A stretch of DNA of 64,000 nt from Cohnella hashimotonis (GCF_030014955.1 NZ_JAGRPV010000001.1:6696001-6760000), one strand, 5' to 3'; positions 52,466 through 61,443 are shown, counted from the stretch's first letter. The notes: a model not told the origin generated them from the sequence alone. A program made the numbers and translations.

Positions 52466-54322
52466 TTATGCAGATGGCGGCGGTTCCGCCGGAATCTCGA
52501 TGACGACCGTCGTGCCCTCGCCCTCCTCGCTTTCCAGCGTCAAGGAGCACCGTTCGCCATATATCAGCTGCAGACGCTCGTACACGTTAGCGATACCGAT
52601 GCCCGACAGTCTTCCGGCCGTGCCATCGGACGACGATACGCCACGCTGCGACCGAAGCTCCGTGCGCAGACGCTCCAGCGTCGTTCGCGACATGCCTGCT
52701 CCGTCGTCGCGAACGACGATTCGCATGTCCGCTTCTGCCGCCGCAACCGCGCCTGCGCGAGCTTCACCTATTTCGCGGCGGACGACTTCAACGACGATGG
52801 TGCCCGCTTCCTGGCGAAGGCCGTGAATATAGGCATTCTCGATGACGGGCTGAAGCAGGAAGCGCGGCAGCCGAAGCCCCAGCGTATCCGAAGCTGCTTC
52901 GATGATCAATACAGCCTTCTCCTGCTGTCGGAAGTTCAGCAGCTCCATATACCGCCGCAGCACCTCCAATTCCTCATGAAGCGAGGTGAATTCTCCGTCC
53001 CTCCGAATCGTTTGCCGCAGCAAGCCGGACAGGGAAGCCAGCAGCTCGCCGTTCTCTTCGTCTCCTTTGAGCAATATCCGCAGCCTGATGGAATTCAGGA
53101 TGTTGAACAGAAAATGAGGATTGATCTGAGCCTGCAGCATGGCCAGCTCCGCCTTGCGCTTCTGCATCTGCTCGGCCCGAATCTCTCCGACCATGTCTTC
53201 GATGCGCCCTAGCATCTGGTCAAATTGCTTGCCCAGCCTGCCGATCTCGTCGCTGCCCCGCACGCCCGAGCGAACAGTGAGCTCACCATGTTCGACCGCC
53301 CCTGCGGCTTTGCCGAGCGCCACGATCGGCTTGGTAAACTGGCGAAGCATATAAATAAACAGCGCCAGGAACACAAGCGTCGCCGCGATTTGTACGGCAA
53401 AGCTGAGACGCGACACGGAATGAAGCTGGCCGACCGCTTCCTTGTACGGTCTCAGACTGACGACACGGTAGCCGCCATAATCGAGGTCGTGCCGGCTAAG
53501 CAGAAACTGTTCGCCCTCGTACCGGACGGTCAACGGCACATCCGCCCGGCGCACTTCTTCGGGAAACGGAAACGTCTGTCCGACCCGCTGCCGGTTGCGA
53601 CTTGCCAGTATGCGTCCGTCCGGATCCAGCAGCATCGTTTCCTGCCGGCCGAGGTCGTGCTTAAAAATTTCCCCGAGCTTGGCCTCGCTAATGCTAATGA
53701 CAATATAGGCATAGGGATCCGTCGCATAAGCCAATCGCAGATTGCGCGCCATCGTGAGCAGATACGGCTCGGTCCCCTTGCCGTCCATCGTATATTGATT
53801 GACGAGACCGATCCAGCCGATCTCATAAACCGGCAGCATCTCTACGGTTTTGATCCAGGGCATCCGCAAAAAGTTGGCCGGCGTAAAGCCGCCGTACAGA
53901 TCGAATTGGTAGTTGGTAAAATAATGCCCGTCTACAGTCAATACCGTGACATACACGTTGTCCATCGTCGAGGCGATACTGCTTAGAAAGTGCCCGATGT
54001 CCTTCGCATCCAAAGCGTCCTGGGCGGGATCGGGTTGACCCAGCTTGTATCGCTGCCAGTTCTCCTTCAACGCCAGATTAATGTTGTTGTCGAACATGAT
54101 GCCGTTGGAGACCCGGATCATATTGTCGAAGAGGGTCGACAAATATACCTCCGTCAGCTCGAGCGACTTGTTCTCGTTGTCGACGACCTGCGCCCTGACG
54201 ATCCGCTGCGTAAGATAGTCCCCCGCGATCAACGTGAAGCTCGCCGGCAGCAGGAGACACACCAGCGCGGTCATGATCAGCTTGCCGCGGAGGCTGTGCA
54301 TGAATCTGCGCCCGATAAACAC
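52466..54322 (-). CDS. YesM-type sensor histidine kinase
   Basis: 618 residues from a GTG at 54322 with GGGAGGG seven bases upstream. Membrane helix (12-33), extracellular dCache-like sensor (about 40-300), second helix (307-328), HAMP (329-380), His_kinase domain with phospho-acceptor H403 in QAQINPHFLFN, and an HATPase domain with N-box QPVIENAYIHG and G-box DDGAGMS. The GTG at 54322 rather than the later ATG keeps the N-terminal cytoplasmic residues. It senses an extracellular sugar, possibly through the ABC binding protein. Confidence 0.93.
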   Translation of the reverse strand: MFIGRRFMHSLRGKLIMTALVCLLLPASFTLIAGDYLTQRIVRAQVVDNENKSLELTEVYLSTLFDNMIRVSNGIMFDNNINLALKENWQRYKLGQPDPAQDALDAKDIGHFLSSIASTMDNVYVTVLTVDGHYFTNYQFDLYGGFTPANFLRMPWIKTVEMLPVYEIGWIGLVNQYTMDGKGTEPYLLTMARNLRLAYATDPYAYIVISISEAKLGEIFKHDLGRQETMLLDPDGRILASRNRQRVGQTFPFPEEVRRADVPLTVRYEGEQFLLSRHDLDYGGYRVVSLRPYKEAVGQLHSVSRLSFAVQIAATLVFLALFIYMLRQFTKPIVALGKAAGAVEHGELTVRSGVRGSDEIGRLGKQFDQMLGRIEDMVGEIRAEQMQKRKAELAMLQAQINPHFLFNILNSIRLRILLKGDEENGELLASLSGLLRQTIRRDGEFTSLHEELEVLRRYMELLNFRQQEKAVLIIEAASDTLGLRLPRFLLQPVIENAYIHGLRQEAGTIVVEVVRREIGEARAGAVAAAEADMRIVVRDDGAGMSRTTLERLRTELRSQRGVSSSDGTAGRLSGIGIANVYERLQLIYGERCSLTLESEEGEGTTVVIEIPAEPPPSA

Positions 54323-54397
54323 CTTATCGCCCTCCCGCCGCGAGGCCTTTTCTGCATTCTATCATTGTCCGCGCCATGTCCGCGACGTCCCTCTGCA

Positions 54398-54438
54398 AGA
54401 CCAAGAACGCTCCGCAGGGAACGATCCCTGCGAAGCGC
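54398..54438 (-). terminator. Attenuating hairpin between binding protein and kinase genes
   Basis: Thirteen-bp stem CGCTTCGCAGGGA/TCCCTGCGGAGCG on the minus strand with a four-base loop, then TTCTTGGTCTT. The weak T run suggests partial termination, leaving the kinase and regulator at lower levels than the transporter. Confidence 0.65.
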
Positions 54439-54460
54439 CGTTTTTGCCCGGTGAAGGCGA

Positions 54461-55831
54461 TTATTTGTTGGCGTCGACGATCTTCTGAAGCGCCGCGGAT
54501 GCCTTCGAGACGGTCGTCTCCATGTCCTGCTGGCCGAGCACGTACTTCTCGGCTTCCTTGACGTACGCTTCTTCAAGCTCCGACTGGTAAGCCGGCGGCA
54601 AATTGAGCGGCGTCGTCGGGCTGTTTTTCATGACGTAGGTCAGCGAATCGGTATCGATCATGTCGGGGCTCTTGAGCTTCGTTTTCAAGCCGGAGATGAA
54701 CTGATCGATGTCCTGCTTTTTCCACGCCGAGTAAACATTGCTCCACTGCTCGCCCTTCGTCGTATACCAGCGGATGAAGTCGTAGGCGGCTTGCTGGTTC
54801 TCCGACTTCTTCAGCACGCCGATAAAGTTGCCGTTAGCCGGGCTCACGCCGGACGGCTCGCCTTGACTGTTGGACGGCATCGGAGCGAACGCGCTGATGA
54901 ATGTGGCCGGGAACTCGTCCGAGCCGCCCGCCTCGGTAATCATCCAGTTGCCCGTAACGATCATCGCCGCCTTCTTGGAGAAGTAGACCGAGCGGTAGGC
55001 CAGCTTTTGCGAGATGGTGTCGCTGTAAGGGATGGCGCTCTTGTCCACGTTCTCTGTCTGATTGCGGATTTCCAGCGACTTGCGGATCTCGGGCCCGTCC
55101 ACCTTAAGAACGCCGTTGTTCACCAGGTTGTTGTCCTTGCTCTGGTTCAGCAGCCCCAGCTCCATGTACATCGGCCAGGAGTGGAAATAAGTGCCGTAAA
55201 TCTTGTTCGCGCCTTCCCCGCTTGTCAGCTTGCGCGAATAGTCATAGAAGTCGTCCCACGTCCAGTTCGTCGGAACCTGAAGCCCCGCTTTGTCCAGCAT
55301 CTCCTTGTTCAGCAGCACGAAGTAGTTCTCATAGGTGTCGGGCAGCGCGTACACCTTGCCGTTGAGCGAAGGATCGACCGTATACTCGTCCGTCACCTTG
55401 ATGCCTTCGGCGCCCAGCAGGTCGTCCAGCGGAGCCAGCAGGTCGAGCCCGACGCGCTTGGAGTACTCGGCGGCACTCGGGAACATAACGACGTCCAGAT
55501 CGGAGCCGGACGCGATCAGCAGATCCAGCTTCTTGAGACCTTCGACCGAATCGTTGTTCTCGACCAGCTCTTCGTATTCGACGGTTACGTTCGGCTTCTC
55601 TTTTTTATATTCTGCGAGCATGCCGTCCATCTGCGTCTTCGGAATCCAGGAAGCAAGCTTGATCGTAGCAGGTGCGTCCGACGACGACGCGGGCGAGCTC
55701 GAGGCGGACCCTGAAGCGGACGGTGCGGCGGACGAAGCGGCGTTGTCGTTGTTGTTGCTGCCGCAGCCGGCGAGCAGCGAGATCGAGAGCGCGGATGCCA
55801 TGGCAGCGGACAGCACCTTTTTGTTTAACAT
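54461..55831 (-). CDS. Sugar-binding lipoprotein of ABC transporter (family 1)
   Basis: 456 residues from ATG 55831 (GGGGAGG upstream); a longer reading would hide the lipoprotein signal (MLNKKVLSAAMASALSISLL, lipobox LAGC). A Ser/Ala-rich spacer precedes a family-1 solute-binding fold (MalE/UgpB type). Third gene after two permeases, so it belongs to the same importer. Substrate unknown. Confidence 0.92.
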   Translation of the reverse strand: MLNKKVLSAAMASALSISLLAGCGSNNNDNAASSAAPSASGSASSSPASSSDAPATIKLASWIPKTQMDGMLAEYKKEKPNVTVEYEELVENNDSVEGLKKLDLLIASGSDLDVVMFPSAAEYSKRVGLDLLAPLDDLLGAEGIKVTDEYTVDPSLNGKVYALPDTYENYFVLLNKEMLDKAGLQVPTNWTWDDFYDYSRKLTSGEGANKIYGTYFHSWPMYMELGLLNQSKDNNLVNNGVLKVDGPEIRKSLEIRNQTENVDKSAIPYSDTISQKLAYRSVYFSKKAAMIVTGNWMITEAGGSDEFPATFISAFAPMPSNSQGEPSGVSPANGNFIGVLKKSENQQAAYDFIRWYTTKGEQWSNVYSAWKKQDIDQFISGLKTKLKSPDMIDTDSLTYVMKNSPTTPLNLPPAYQSELEEAYVKEAEKYVLGQQDMETTVSKASAALQKIVDANK

Positions 55832-55985
55832 AATGAACCTCCCCGGAAAATGGTCGCACCGCTTGATGACGAACGGTTCGTAACACAATCGTAACATTGG
55901 GCTTTTCCCGTCGATAAGATACCAAAATTGACTAAAACGGAAAATAATTGACCGTTTTCCGTTTAATCAGGAGGCCTTTGCTCCC

Positions 55986-56837
55986 TCATCCTTTAACGCC
56001 GCCGAGGCTGATGCCCTCGATGACCTGCTTCTGTCCGACGATAAAAACGACGAGCAGCGGCACGATCGCCGAGACGGAAGCGGCCATGACGAGCGAGTAA
56101 AACTGGCCGTTGCGGTCCGCGAACGCGTTCATGCCAAGCTGAATCGTGTACAGCGCCTTGTCGCTCAGGAAAATGAACGGCGACTGGTAGTCGTTCCACG
56201 TCCAGATAAAGCGCAATATCGCGTAGGTGGCGATCGCCGGCTTCACGAGCGGCAGCAGGATGCGGCCGAATATGGAAAAGTGACCCGCTCCGTCGATCTG
56301 CGCCGACTCGATATATTCATCGGAAATGCCGGCGAAAAACTGGCGGAGCAAAAAGGTGCCGAGCACGCTGAAGCCGCCGAGCAGCACAAGCCCCGTATGC
56401 GTATCGTAGAGACCGATGGAGCGGTAAATGACGAACAGCGGAACGAGCGTCGCCTCTACCGGAATCATATAAGTCGCCAGCACGACCAGAAAGAGCGCGT
56501 TGCGGCCCGGAAACCGCACCTTGGTGAAGCCGTAGGCGGCCATCGCCGACACGACGACGGACAGCAGCGTCGTCAGTACGGATACTTTGATCGAGTTCCA
56601 ATAATACAAAGGGAAATTGGCTTTGCCGTTCCATACCTTTTTATAATTCTCGATGACCTGCCAGTGCTTCGGAATCCACTCGACCGGATAGTTGAACACG
56701 TCGACCTCCGGCTTGAGCGAGGCGGACAGCATCCAGACGAAAGGGAGCAGGAATACGATGCCGAACAGCACCAGCGCCAGTGTGGCGAGGAGGCGTGAAA
56801 AAGGGAGCGCCCGTCGACCGGCGGCTTGCGTCTTCAT
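55986..56837 (-). CDS. Sugar ABC permease, MalG/UgpE type
   Basis: 283 residues from ATG 56837, whose ATGA overlaps the preceding permease stop. Six membrane segments; EAA loop EYIESAQIDGAGHFSIFGRI near residue 190. C-terminus VIEGISLGGVKG is typical. Partner of the following entry's permease. Confidence 0.92.
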   Translation of the reverse strand: MKTQAAGRRALPFSRLLATLALVLFGIVFLLPFVWMLSASLKPEVDVFNYPVEWIPKHWQVIENYKKVWNGKANFPLYYWNSIKVSVLTTLLSVVVSAMAAYGFTKVRFPGRNALFLVVLATYMIPVEATLVPLFVIYRSIGLYDTHTGLVLLGGFSVLGTFLLRQFFAGISDEYIESAQIDGAGHFSIFGRILLPLVKPAIATYAILRFIWTWNDYQSPFIFLSDKALYTIQLGMNAFADRNGQFYSLVMAASVSAIVPLLVVFIVGQKQVIEGISLGGVKG

Positions 56838-57772
56838 CCTTGATGCACCCACTTTCTTTGGCCGGCCCACTGCAAAATCGTGATCGCCAGGATGATGACG
56901 AACAGCACGACCGACATGGCCGACGCGTAGCCCGTTTTCAAGTTCACGAAGCCCTGCTGATAAATGTCGTACACGATGACCGACGTGGAATGCGCGGGTC
57001 CGCCGTCCGTAAGTACCTTGATGATGGCGAACGACTTAAAATTGGCGATCAGGCCGGTAATCAGCAGAAAAAAGCTCGTTGGCGTCAACAGCGGAAAAGT
57101 GATCCGGAAAAACTTCACGCGCGCGGACGCCCCGTCGATGTCGGCGGCCTCGTAAAGGTCGCGCGGAATGTTTTTCATGCCCGCGATATAAATGATCAGC
57201 GACACGCCAAGGTCGATCCAGATCATCAGCAGCATGACCGACGGCAGCGCATATTGCGGATCGGCCAGCCACTTGGGCGGCTCGTGAACGCCGACGGCGG
57301 AGAGGAAACCGTTAACCGGACCGTACGACGGGTGAAACAGCACCTGCCAGACAAACGCGACAGCGGCGATGCTGGAGATCTGCGGCATGAAAAAGATGAC
57401 TTTGAAAAAGGAGGACCCGTACGCCCGCTCGGAGATCAGCACCGCGAGCAGCAGCGCGGCCGCCATGCCGATCGGCACCGCCAGCAGCATGATCAGATTA
57501 TGGAGCAGCGACTCGCCGAACTCCGGGTCCCGCAGCAGCCGTGCAAAGTTGCCGAAGCCCGATAGATGCAGCTTGTCGTACCCCGTCAGGAAAGACCAAT
57601 CGGTCAGACTGAAGACGAACAACATGATCAACGGAACGAGCGTAAATACGATAACGCCAAGCAGCATCGGCCCGATAAAAACATAGCCTGCCGCGATCTC
57701 GCGCAAACGTCGGGATTTGCGGGTCGCCTGCGGGTTCGGCGTCCGGGCCTGTCCGGTCTGTGGAGTAGCCAT
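56834..57772 (-). CDS. Sugar ABC permease, MalF/UgpA type
   Basis: 312 residues from ATG 57772, AGGAGG upstream. First gene of the permease-permease-binding protein-kinase-regulator series. EAA loop DLYEAADIDGASARVKFFRI near residue 215. No ATPase gene nearby, as usual for importers that share MsmX. Confidence 0.93.
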   Translation of the reverse strand: MATPQTGQARTPNPQATRKSRRLREIAAGYVFIGPMLLGVIVFTLVPLIMLFVFSLTDWSFLTGYDKLHLSGFGNFARLLRDPEFGESLLHNLIMLLAVPIGMAAALLLAVLISERAYGSSFFKVIFFMPQISSIAAVAFVWQVLFHPSYGPVNGFLSAVGVHEPPKWLADPQYALPSVMLLMIWIDLGVSLIIYIAGMKNIPRDLYEAADIDGASARVKFFRITFPLLTPTSFFLLITGLIANFKSFAIIKVLTDGGPAHSTSVIVYDIYQQGFVNLKTGYASAMSVVLFVIILAITILQWAGQRKWVHQG

Positions 57773-57808
57773 CTGGATCCAAGCCTCCTTGCATAGGCGG
57801 TTTTCTAC

Positions 57809-57837
57809 AGTATAGAAAACGCTTTAAGCAGCCATAA
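57809..57837 (-). promoter_or_regulatory. Promoter of the second sugar ABC operon with cre-like site
   Basis: TATACT (57814-57809) lies 17 bp after a weak TTATGG (57837-57832). TTAAAGCGTTTTCT (57827-57814) fills the spacer and matches cre with two mismatches, placing CcpA on the promoter. Confidence 0.55.
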
Positions 57838-57921
57838 GGCCTTAAAATGACTCATTTCAAATTTTTTTGACCGTATCGCGCAAATGCGGTAAAATGCCTG
57901 GTCCTTGCATGAGAGCGGCAT

Positions 57922-57946
57922 GTTTGGGGGATAAAGTTTGGGGTAT
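57922..57946 (+). promoter_or_regulatory. SigB-type promoter of the stress-protein gene
   Basis: GTTTGG (57922-57927), 13-bp spacer, GGGTAT (57941-57946), close to the B. subtilis SigB pattern GTTTAA-N12-14-GGGTAT. The start codon is 80 bp downstream. Confidence 0.6.
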
Positions 57947-58025
57947 TAGATAGTGAACGAACACGTTAAGTAAGGATCTGCTATAACGAAAGAAGCCACC
58001 AATCATCCATTAGGAGGGATTCGAC

Positions 58026-58550
58026 ATGGCACAGGAACGCGGCACCCAAGAACGTAGAATCGTCGGCGTATTCGATACCGAGCAAGGCGCGGTAAGAGCA
58101 ATCGAGGATTTGAAACGTCAGGGCTATACCTCGGACGACATCTCGGTCATCAGCAAAAACCGGGACGATCTGGATTACGTCACCGACGAGACGGGCACCA
58201 AAGCGCCCGAAGGCGCGGCGGCCGGCGCGGCGACGGGCGGCGTGGTCGGCGGCTTGACCGGCTTGCTCGCCGGACTCGGCCTGCTGGTCGTACCCGGCAT
58301 CGGGCCGATCCTTGCGGCAGGGCCGATCGCGGCGACGTTGACCGGCCTCGCAGTCGGCGCCGGCACGGGCGGCATCGTTGGCGGCCTCATCGGCCTCGGC
58401 ATTCCGGAGGACGAAGCCCACCGCTACGACGAGGATCTGAGCGCAGGCCGCATCCTGGTGCTCGTCGACACGGATCCCGACCGCCGGGCGCCCGTTTACG
58501 ACACGTTCCGGACGAACAATACGCTGAACTCGGATACGTATATCGTCTAA
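58026..58550 (+). CDS. General stress protein, GSP17M/YflT type
   Basis: 174 residues, ATG 58026 after AGGAGGG. The N-terminal YflT domain (IVGVFDTEQGAVRAIEDLKRQGYTSDDISVI) is followed by a Gly-rich hydrophobic stretch (about 60-125) with glycine-zipper spacing, then an acidic tail. Proteins of this family are SigB-dependent stress proteins in bacilli; molecular role unknown. The SigB-type promoter upstream agrees with this. Confidence 0.88.
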   Translation: MAQERGTQERRIVGVFDTEQGAVRAIEDLKRQGYTSDDISVISKNRDDLDYVTDETGTKAPEGAAAGAATGGVVGGLTGLLAGLGLLVVPGIGPILAAGPIAATLTGLAVGAGTGGIVGGLIGLGIPEDEAHRYDEDLSAGRILVLVDTDPDRRAPVYDTFRTNNTLNSDTYIV

Positions 58551-58593
58551 AGCGGCTGCGGAGATAGCGAATAAAGGGATACAGTAAGTACGG

Positions 58594-58636
58594 CGAGTCC
58601 TCTTCCCCCTGCGGGAGGAGGGCTCGCTCGGTTTTT
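58594..58636 (+). terminator. Terminator of the stress-protein gene
   Basis: CGAG-TCCTC-TTCCCCC pairs across a TGC loop with GGGAGGAGGGCTCG, followed by GTTTTT. Confidence 0.8.
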
Positions 58637-58742
58637 CCGGCTATCTCAGCCTCACCAACTCGCACGTCGCTCCGTTAGCCGGTTTTTCCGGCTATCTCTG
58701 CCTCAAACATTTGGCATGTCTCTTCGTTAGCCGTTTTTTCCG
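58630..58742 (+). repeat. Hairpin repeat array R1, 51-52 bp period
   Basis: GGTTTTTCCGGCTATCT begins at 58630 and 58681 and, slightly changed, at 58732. Each junction carries TAGCCGG-TTTTT-CCGGCTA, a seven-bp hairpin, preceded by CGT and followed by a CTCA-containing spacer. Confidence 0.85.
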
Positions 58743-58793
58743 GCTATCTTGGTTTAATCGTCGGGCTTTTGACCAGCCAAGAACGCAATGGTA

Positions 58794-58990
58794 GCGGCGT
58801 TAGCGCCTTTGGGCGCTTATCGGCTCAGTCTTGAGCGCTTCGAGGGCGGCGTTAGCGCCTTTGGGCGCTTATCGGCTCAGCCTTGAGCGCTTCGGGGCGG
58901 CGTTAGCGCCTTTTGGCGCTTATCGGCTCAGCCTTGAGCGCTTCGGGGGCGGCGTTAGCGCCTTTTGGCGCTTATCGGCTCAGCCTTGGG
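58794..58990 (+). repeat. Hairpin repeat array R2, 51-52 bp period, four units
   Basis: Units start at 58794, 58846, 58897 and 58949: GCGGCGTTAGCGCC, TTT(G/T), GGCGCTTATCGGCTCA, then GCCTTGAGCGCTTCGGGG. Each unit can form AGCGCC/GGCGCT and GCTCA/TGAGC hairpins. The gap 58551-59100 has no gene. Confidence 0.9.
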
Positions 58991-59027
58991 CGCTCCAACT
59001 ATCTTGACGGCTACGGCACCATGAAAC

Positions 59028-59067
59028 AGCAAATACCCCCGCGCAGTCCAGAAGGACCGAACGGGGG
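59028..59067 (-). terminator. Terminator of the GNAT gene
   Basis: On the minus strand ACCCCCG...GGTCC pairs with GGACT...GCGGGGGT across TTCT, followed by ATTTGCTGTTT. Confidence 0.7.
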
Positions 59068-59100
59068 TGCGGGGATTGGTCAAAACACAATAAGTCCGAA

Positions 59101-59478
59101 TCAGCGCGATTCGACGCCGTTGCTGCTGTAGGAGTCGGAGTAGCGGCTGGCGTCTCCTTCGGCCCATACGTCGGAGAGCGACGGGTCGGCCTGGAATTGC
59201 TGGAGCGCGTAGGAGCAGGAGGGGATGATCTTGCGCCCCTTCTCTCTCGCGTCCTCGACGACGAAGTTCAACAGCTGGCGCGCCAGGCCGCGTCCGCGGT
59301 ATTCGCCGTCCACCGAGGTGTGATCGATGATCCAGGTGTCCGCGTCCGCCATCGTATAGGAGATCTGGCCGATCCTGCCCTTAACGCCGCGCAGGATGTA
59401 GCCGTTGCCTTCCCGTTCCGCGACGATCTCTTCTTCCGGCCGTACCTCGGGCGTTCCGTTATTGTACAATGCGCTCAT
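59101..59478 (-). CDS. YjdJ-type small GNAT N-acetyltransferase
   Basis: 125 residues from ATG 59478, nine bases after GGAGG; the ATG two codons earlier is too close. Acetyl-CoA motif HTSVDGEYRGRGLARQLLNFV and the CSYALQQF block are typical of the short GCN5-related YjdJ/GTNAT family. Substrate unknown. An Asp/Ser-rich tail extends beyond the core. Confidence 0.88.
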   Translation of the reverse strand: MSALYNNGTPEVRPEEEIVAEREGNGYILRGVKGRIGQISYTMADADTWIIDHTSVDGEYRGRGLARQLLNFVVEDAREKGRKIIPSCSYALQQFQADPSLSDVWAEGDASRYSDSYSSNGVESR

Positions 59479-59599
59479 GTCCATGCACCTCCATCGTCAT
59501 TCTCGTTTCTCGTGTTCTCTATCCCTTACCCCGATCGGCGACTTTCGATCGCTCCCCCGCCGAACCGGCTAAACAATCAAGCCCGCCATGCTTCCCCAT

Positions 59600-60319
59600 C
59601 TAGGGCTTATGATAATAGGAAACCGGCTTCGCGATCGCCTGGTCGAAGCAGCGCTTCACGGAGTGATAGCCGATCGCGAGCTGCCCGCGCGCCGGGTCCC
59701 AGCGCTTGTACTCCTGCAGGGATGCGACGACCTTGTGCGAGTGGTCGCGCGACCGCTCGACGAGCAGCTCCAGTCGCCTGACCTCCCGCTTCGCGTTGCG
59801 AAGATTGTACGGCTCGACGTACAGGCGCAGGTCCGCGATCTCGCCTGTACGCGCCAGCCGGCGCGCGGCCCGGCCCATGTTGGCGTGATCGGCATGATTG
59901 CCCCCGAGATCCGTGAAGGCTTTGACCCGGGCTTCCGGGTACCTGCGCAAGTATTCCCGAAGCACGTCCTCGCAGCCTTCCGCCGTCGTCGAGCCGTCCC
60001 GCATCTGTCCGTCCGCAAAGTGGATATGCGTCTCGGGAACCCCGAGCGCCAGGCAGGAACGGCGGAATTCGTCGTTGCGCAGCCGGACCATATCCTCTTC
60101 CTCGAGACGACCGTAGCCCTCGGCCGCCGGATCGTAATAACGCCTCGCGAGCGCGCTCCTGGTCTCGCCGTTCAGCTGCCTTCGCACGCCAGACGAGCGC
60201 CCGTCCGTATATAAGATGACGTGGCATTCGTCGCCTACGTCGAGATGGTTGCGGATGCCCGCGCCGAAGGTAAGCGCCTCGTCGTCCTGATGAGGCACGA
60301 AAAACAAATTGATCGCCAT
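59600..60319 (-). CDS. PIG-L/LmbE-family deacetylase
   Basis: 239 residues. The zinc-binding signature PHQDDE (residues 9-14) and GNHADH (about 140) identify the PIG-L fold, which removes acetyl groups from N-acetylglucosaminyl conjugates; relatives include BshB of bacillithiol synthesis. It is soluble. Neighbours are an LCP protein and nucleotide-sugar enzymes, so an envelope glycan or glycolipid substrate is possible. GGGAGGG precedes the ATG. Confidence 0.85.
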   Translation of the reverse strand: MAINLFFVPHQDDEALTFGAGIRNHLDVGDECHVILYTDGRSSGVRRQLNGETRSALARRYYDPAAEGYGRLEEEDMVRLRNDEFRRSCLALGVPETHIHFADGQMRDGSTTAEGCEDVLREYLRRYPEARVKAFTDLGGNHADHANMGRAARRLARTGEIADLRLYVEPYNLRNAKREVRRLELLVERSRDHSHKVVASLQEYKRWDPARGQLAIGYHSVKRCFDQAIAKPVSYYHKP

Positions 60320-60399
60320 GACGCGTACGCCCTCCCGAATGTAAATTAAAAAGCCCGCCCCGCGCCGGCACGACGGCCATGCGCTTAGCGAGCTTCCAG

Positions 60400-61443
60400 T
60401 CAGATTCCGTCGTTCGCAAGCTGCGAAGCGAGCTTGTCGTGCATGCGCGTCCGCTCCTGCTCGCTGACCATATAATAGTAGATGCCGCCGATGCGCTCGC
60501 CGCCGCCGTTCACCTGGTCCTTGCTGACCGTGTTGATTTCTTTGCGGTAATTGTTGAACAGCGCCTTCATATCGTCCAGCGTCAGATTCGTCTTGGCGTT
60601 CGCCCGAATCTCGTCGAGAATCTCCGGCACCTTGGTTACGGTCTTAATCCGCTTCGCCTTATTGATCAGCTCGCCCATTACCGTCTGCTGCCGCTCGATG
60701 CGTCCGATATCTCCCTTGGGATCGTCGTAGCGCATGCGGGAATAGAGCAGCGCATTCTCGCCGTCGAGATCAAGCTGTCCCTGCGGATAATTGACGCCGT
60801 CGATCGTGAAGCCGAACGGATTGTTCACCGTTACTCCGCCGAGAATGTCGATGATCCGCTCGAAGCCTTCCATATTGACTTTGACATAGTAATCGATAGG
60901 AACGTTCATGAAGCGTTCGACCGTACGGATCGACATGTCGACGCCGCCAAAGGCGTATGCGTGGTTGATCTTGTCCGTCGTGCCTTTGCCGACGATCTCG
61001 GTGCGGGTGTCGCGAGGGATGTTGTAAAGCAACACGGAATGCTTGGCCGGATTGACCCCGACGACCATGATCGTATCGGACCGGCCGACATCGCCGGACC
61101 GCTCGTCGACGCCAAGCAGCAGCACCGTGAACGGGTCCTTGGCATTCAGATCGACGATACGGCGTGCCGTATCGGATGGATTGGCATCGCCGGTTGCCGC
61201 CAGCTGCACGGCGCCCGTCGCCGTGCCCTCCGAACTCGTGCCGCCCGCTCCGCCGGCAACGGCCTGCGTGCCGTCCCCCGCAGGGGGGACGGTACCGATG
61301 GGCTGGTAAATGTCGCTGATCGTATCCGTGGCGTCATGGTACAGGTACCAGGCGTACCCGCCCGCGCCCAGGACGAGCAGCAGCACTGCCGCGGACGCGA
61401 TGATGAGTACTCTTTTTACGAGGGGATTCCTCTTGACAGACAA
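60400..61443 (-). CDS. LytR-CpsA-Psr family wall-polymer transferase
   Basis: 347 residues from a TTG at 61443, preceded by GGAGGAGATGGAG and lying inside the 3' end of manC. Short cytosolic start, one membrane helix (about 12-35), a Ser/Gly/Ala-rich spacer, then the LCP domain with LLLGVDERSGDVGRSDTIMV, IPRDTRTEI and YSRMRYDDPKGDIGRIERQQ, which hold the conserved Asp and Arg residues. LCP enzymes attach wall teichoic acid or capsular polymer to peptidoglycan. Overlap with manC indicates coupled expression. Confidence 0.92.
   Translation of the reverse strand: MSVKRNPLVKRVLIIASAAVLLLVLGAGGYAWYLYHDATDTISDIYQPIGTVPPAGDGTQAVAGGAGGTSSEGTATGAVQLAATGDANPSDTARRIVDLNAKDPFTVLLLGVDERSGDVGRSDTIMVVGVNPAKHSVLLYNIPRDTRTEIVGKGTTDKINHAYAFGGVDMSIRTVERFMNVPIDYYVKVNMEGFERIIDILGGVTVNNPFGFTIDGVNYPQGQLDLDGENALLYSRMRYDDPKGDIGRIERQQTVMGELINKAKRIKTVTKVPEILDEIRANAKTNLTLDDMKALFNNYRKEINTVSKDQVNGGGERIGGIYYYMVSEQERTRMHDKLASQLANDGI

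Noticed and set aside
58630..58990. CRISPR array
   Set aside because: Units are contiguous tandem copies; the stretches between hairpins are themselves repeated, and no cas gene is near.
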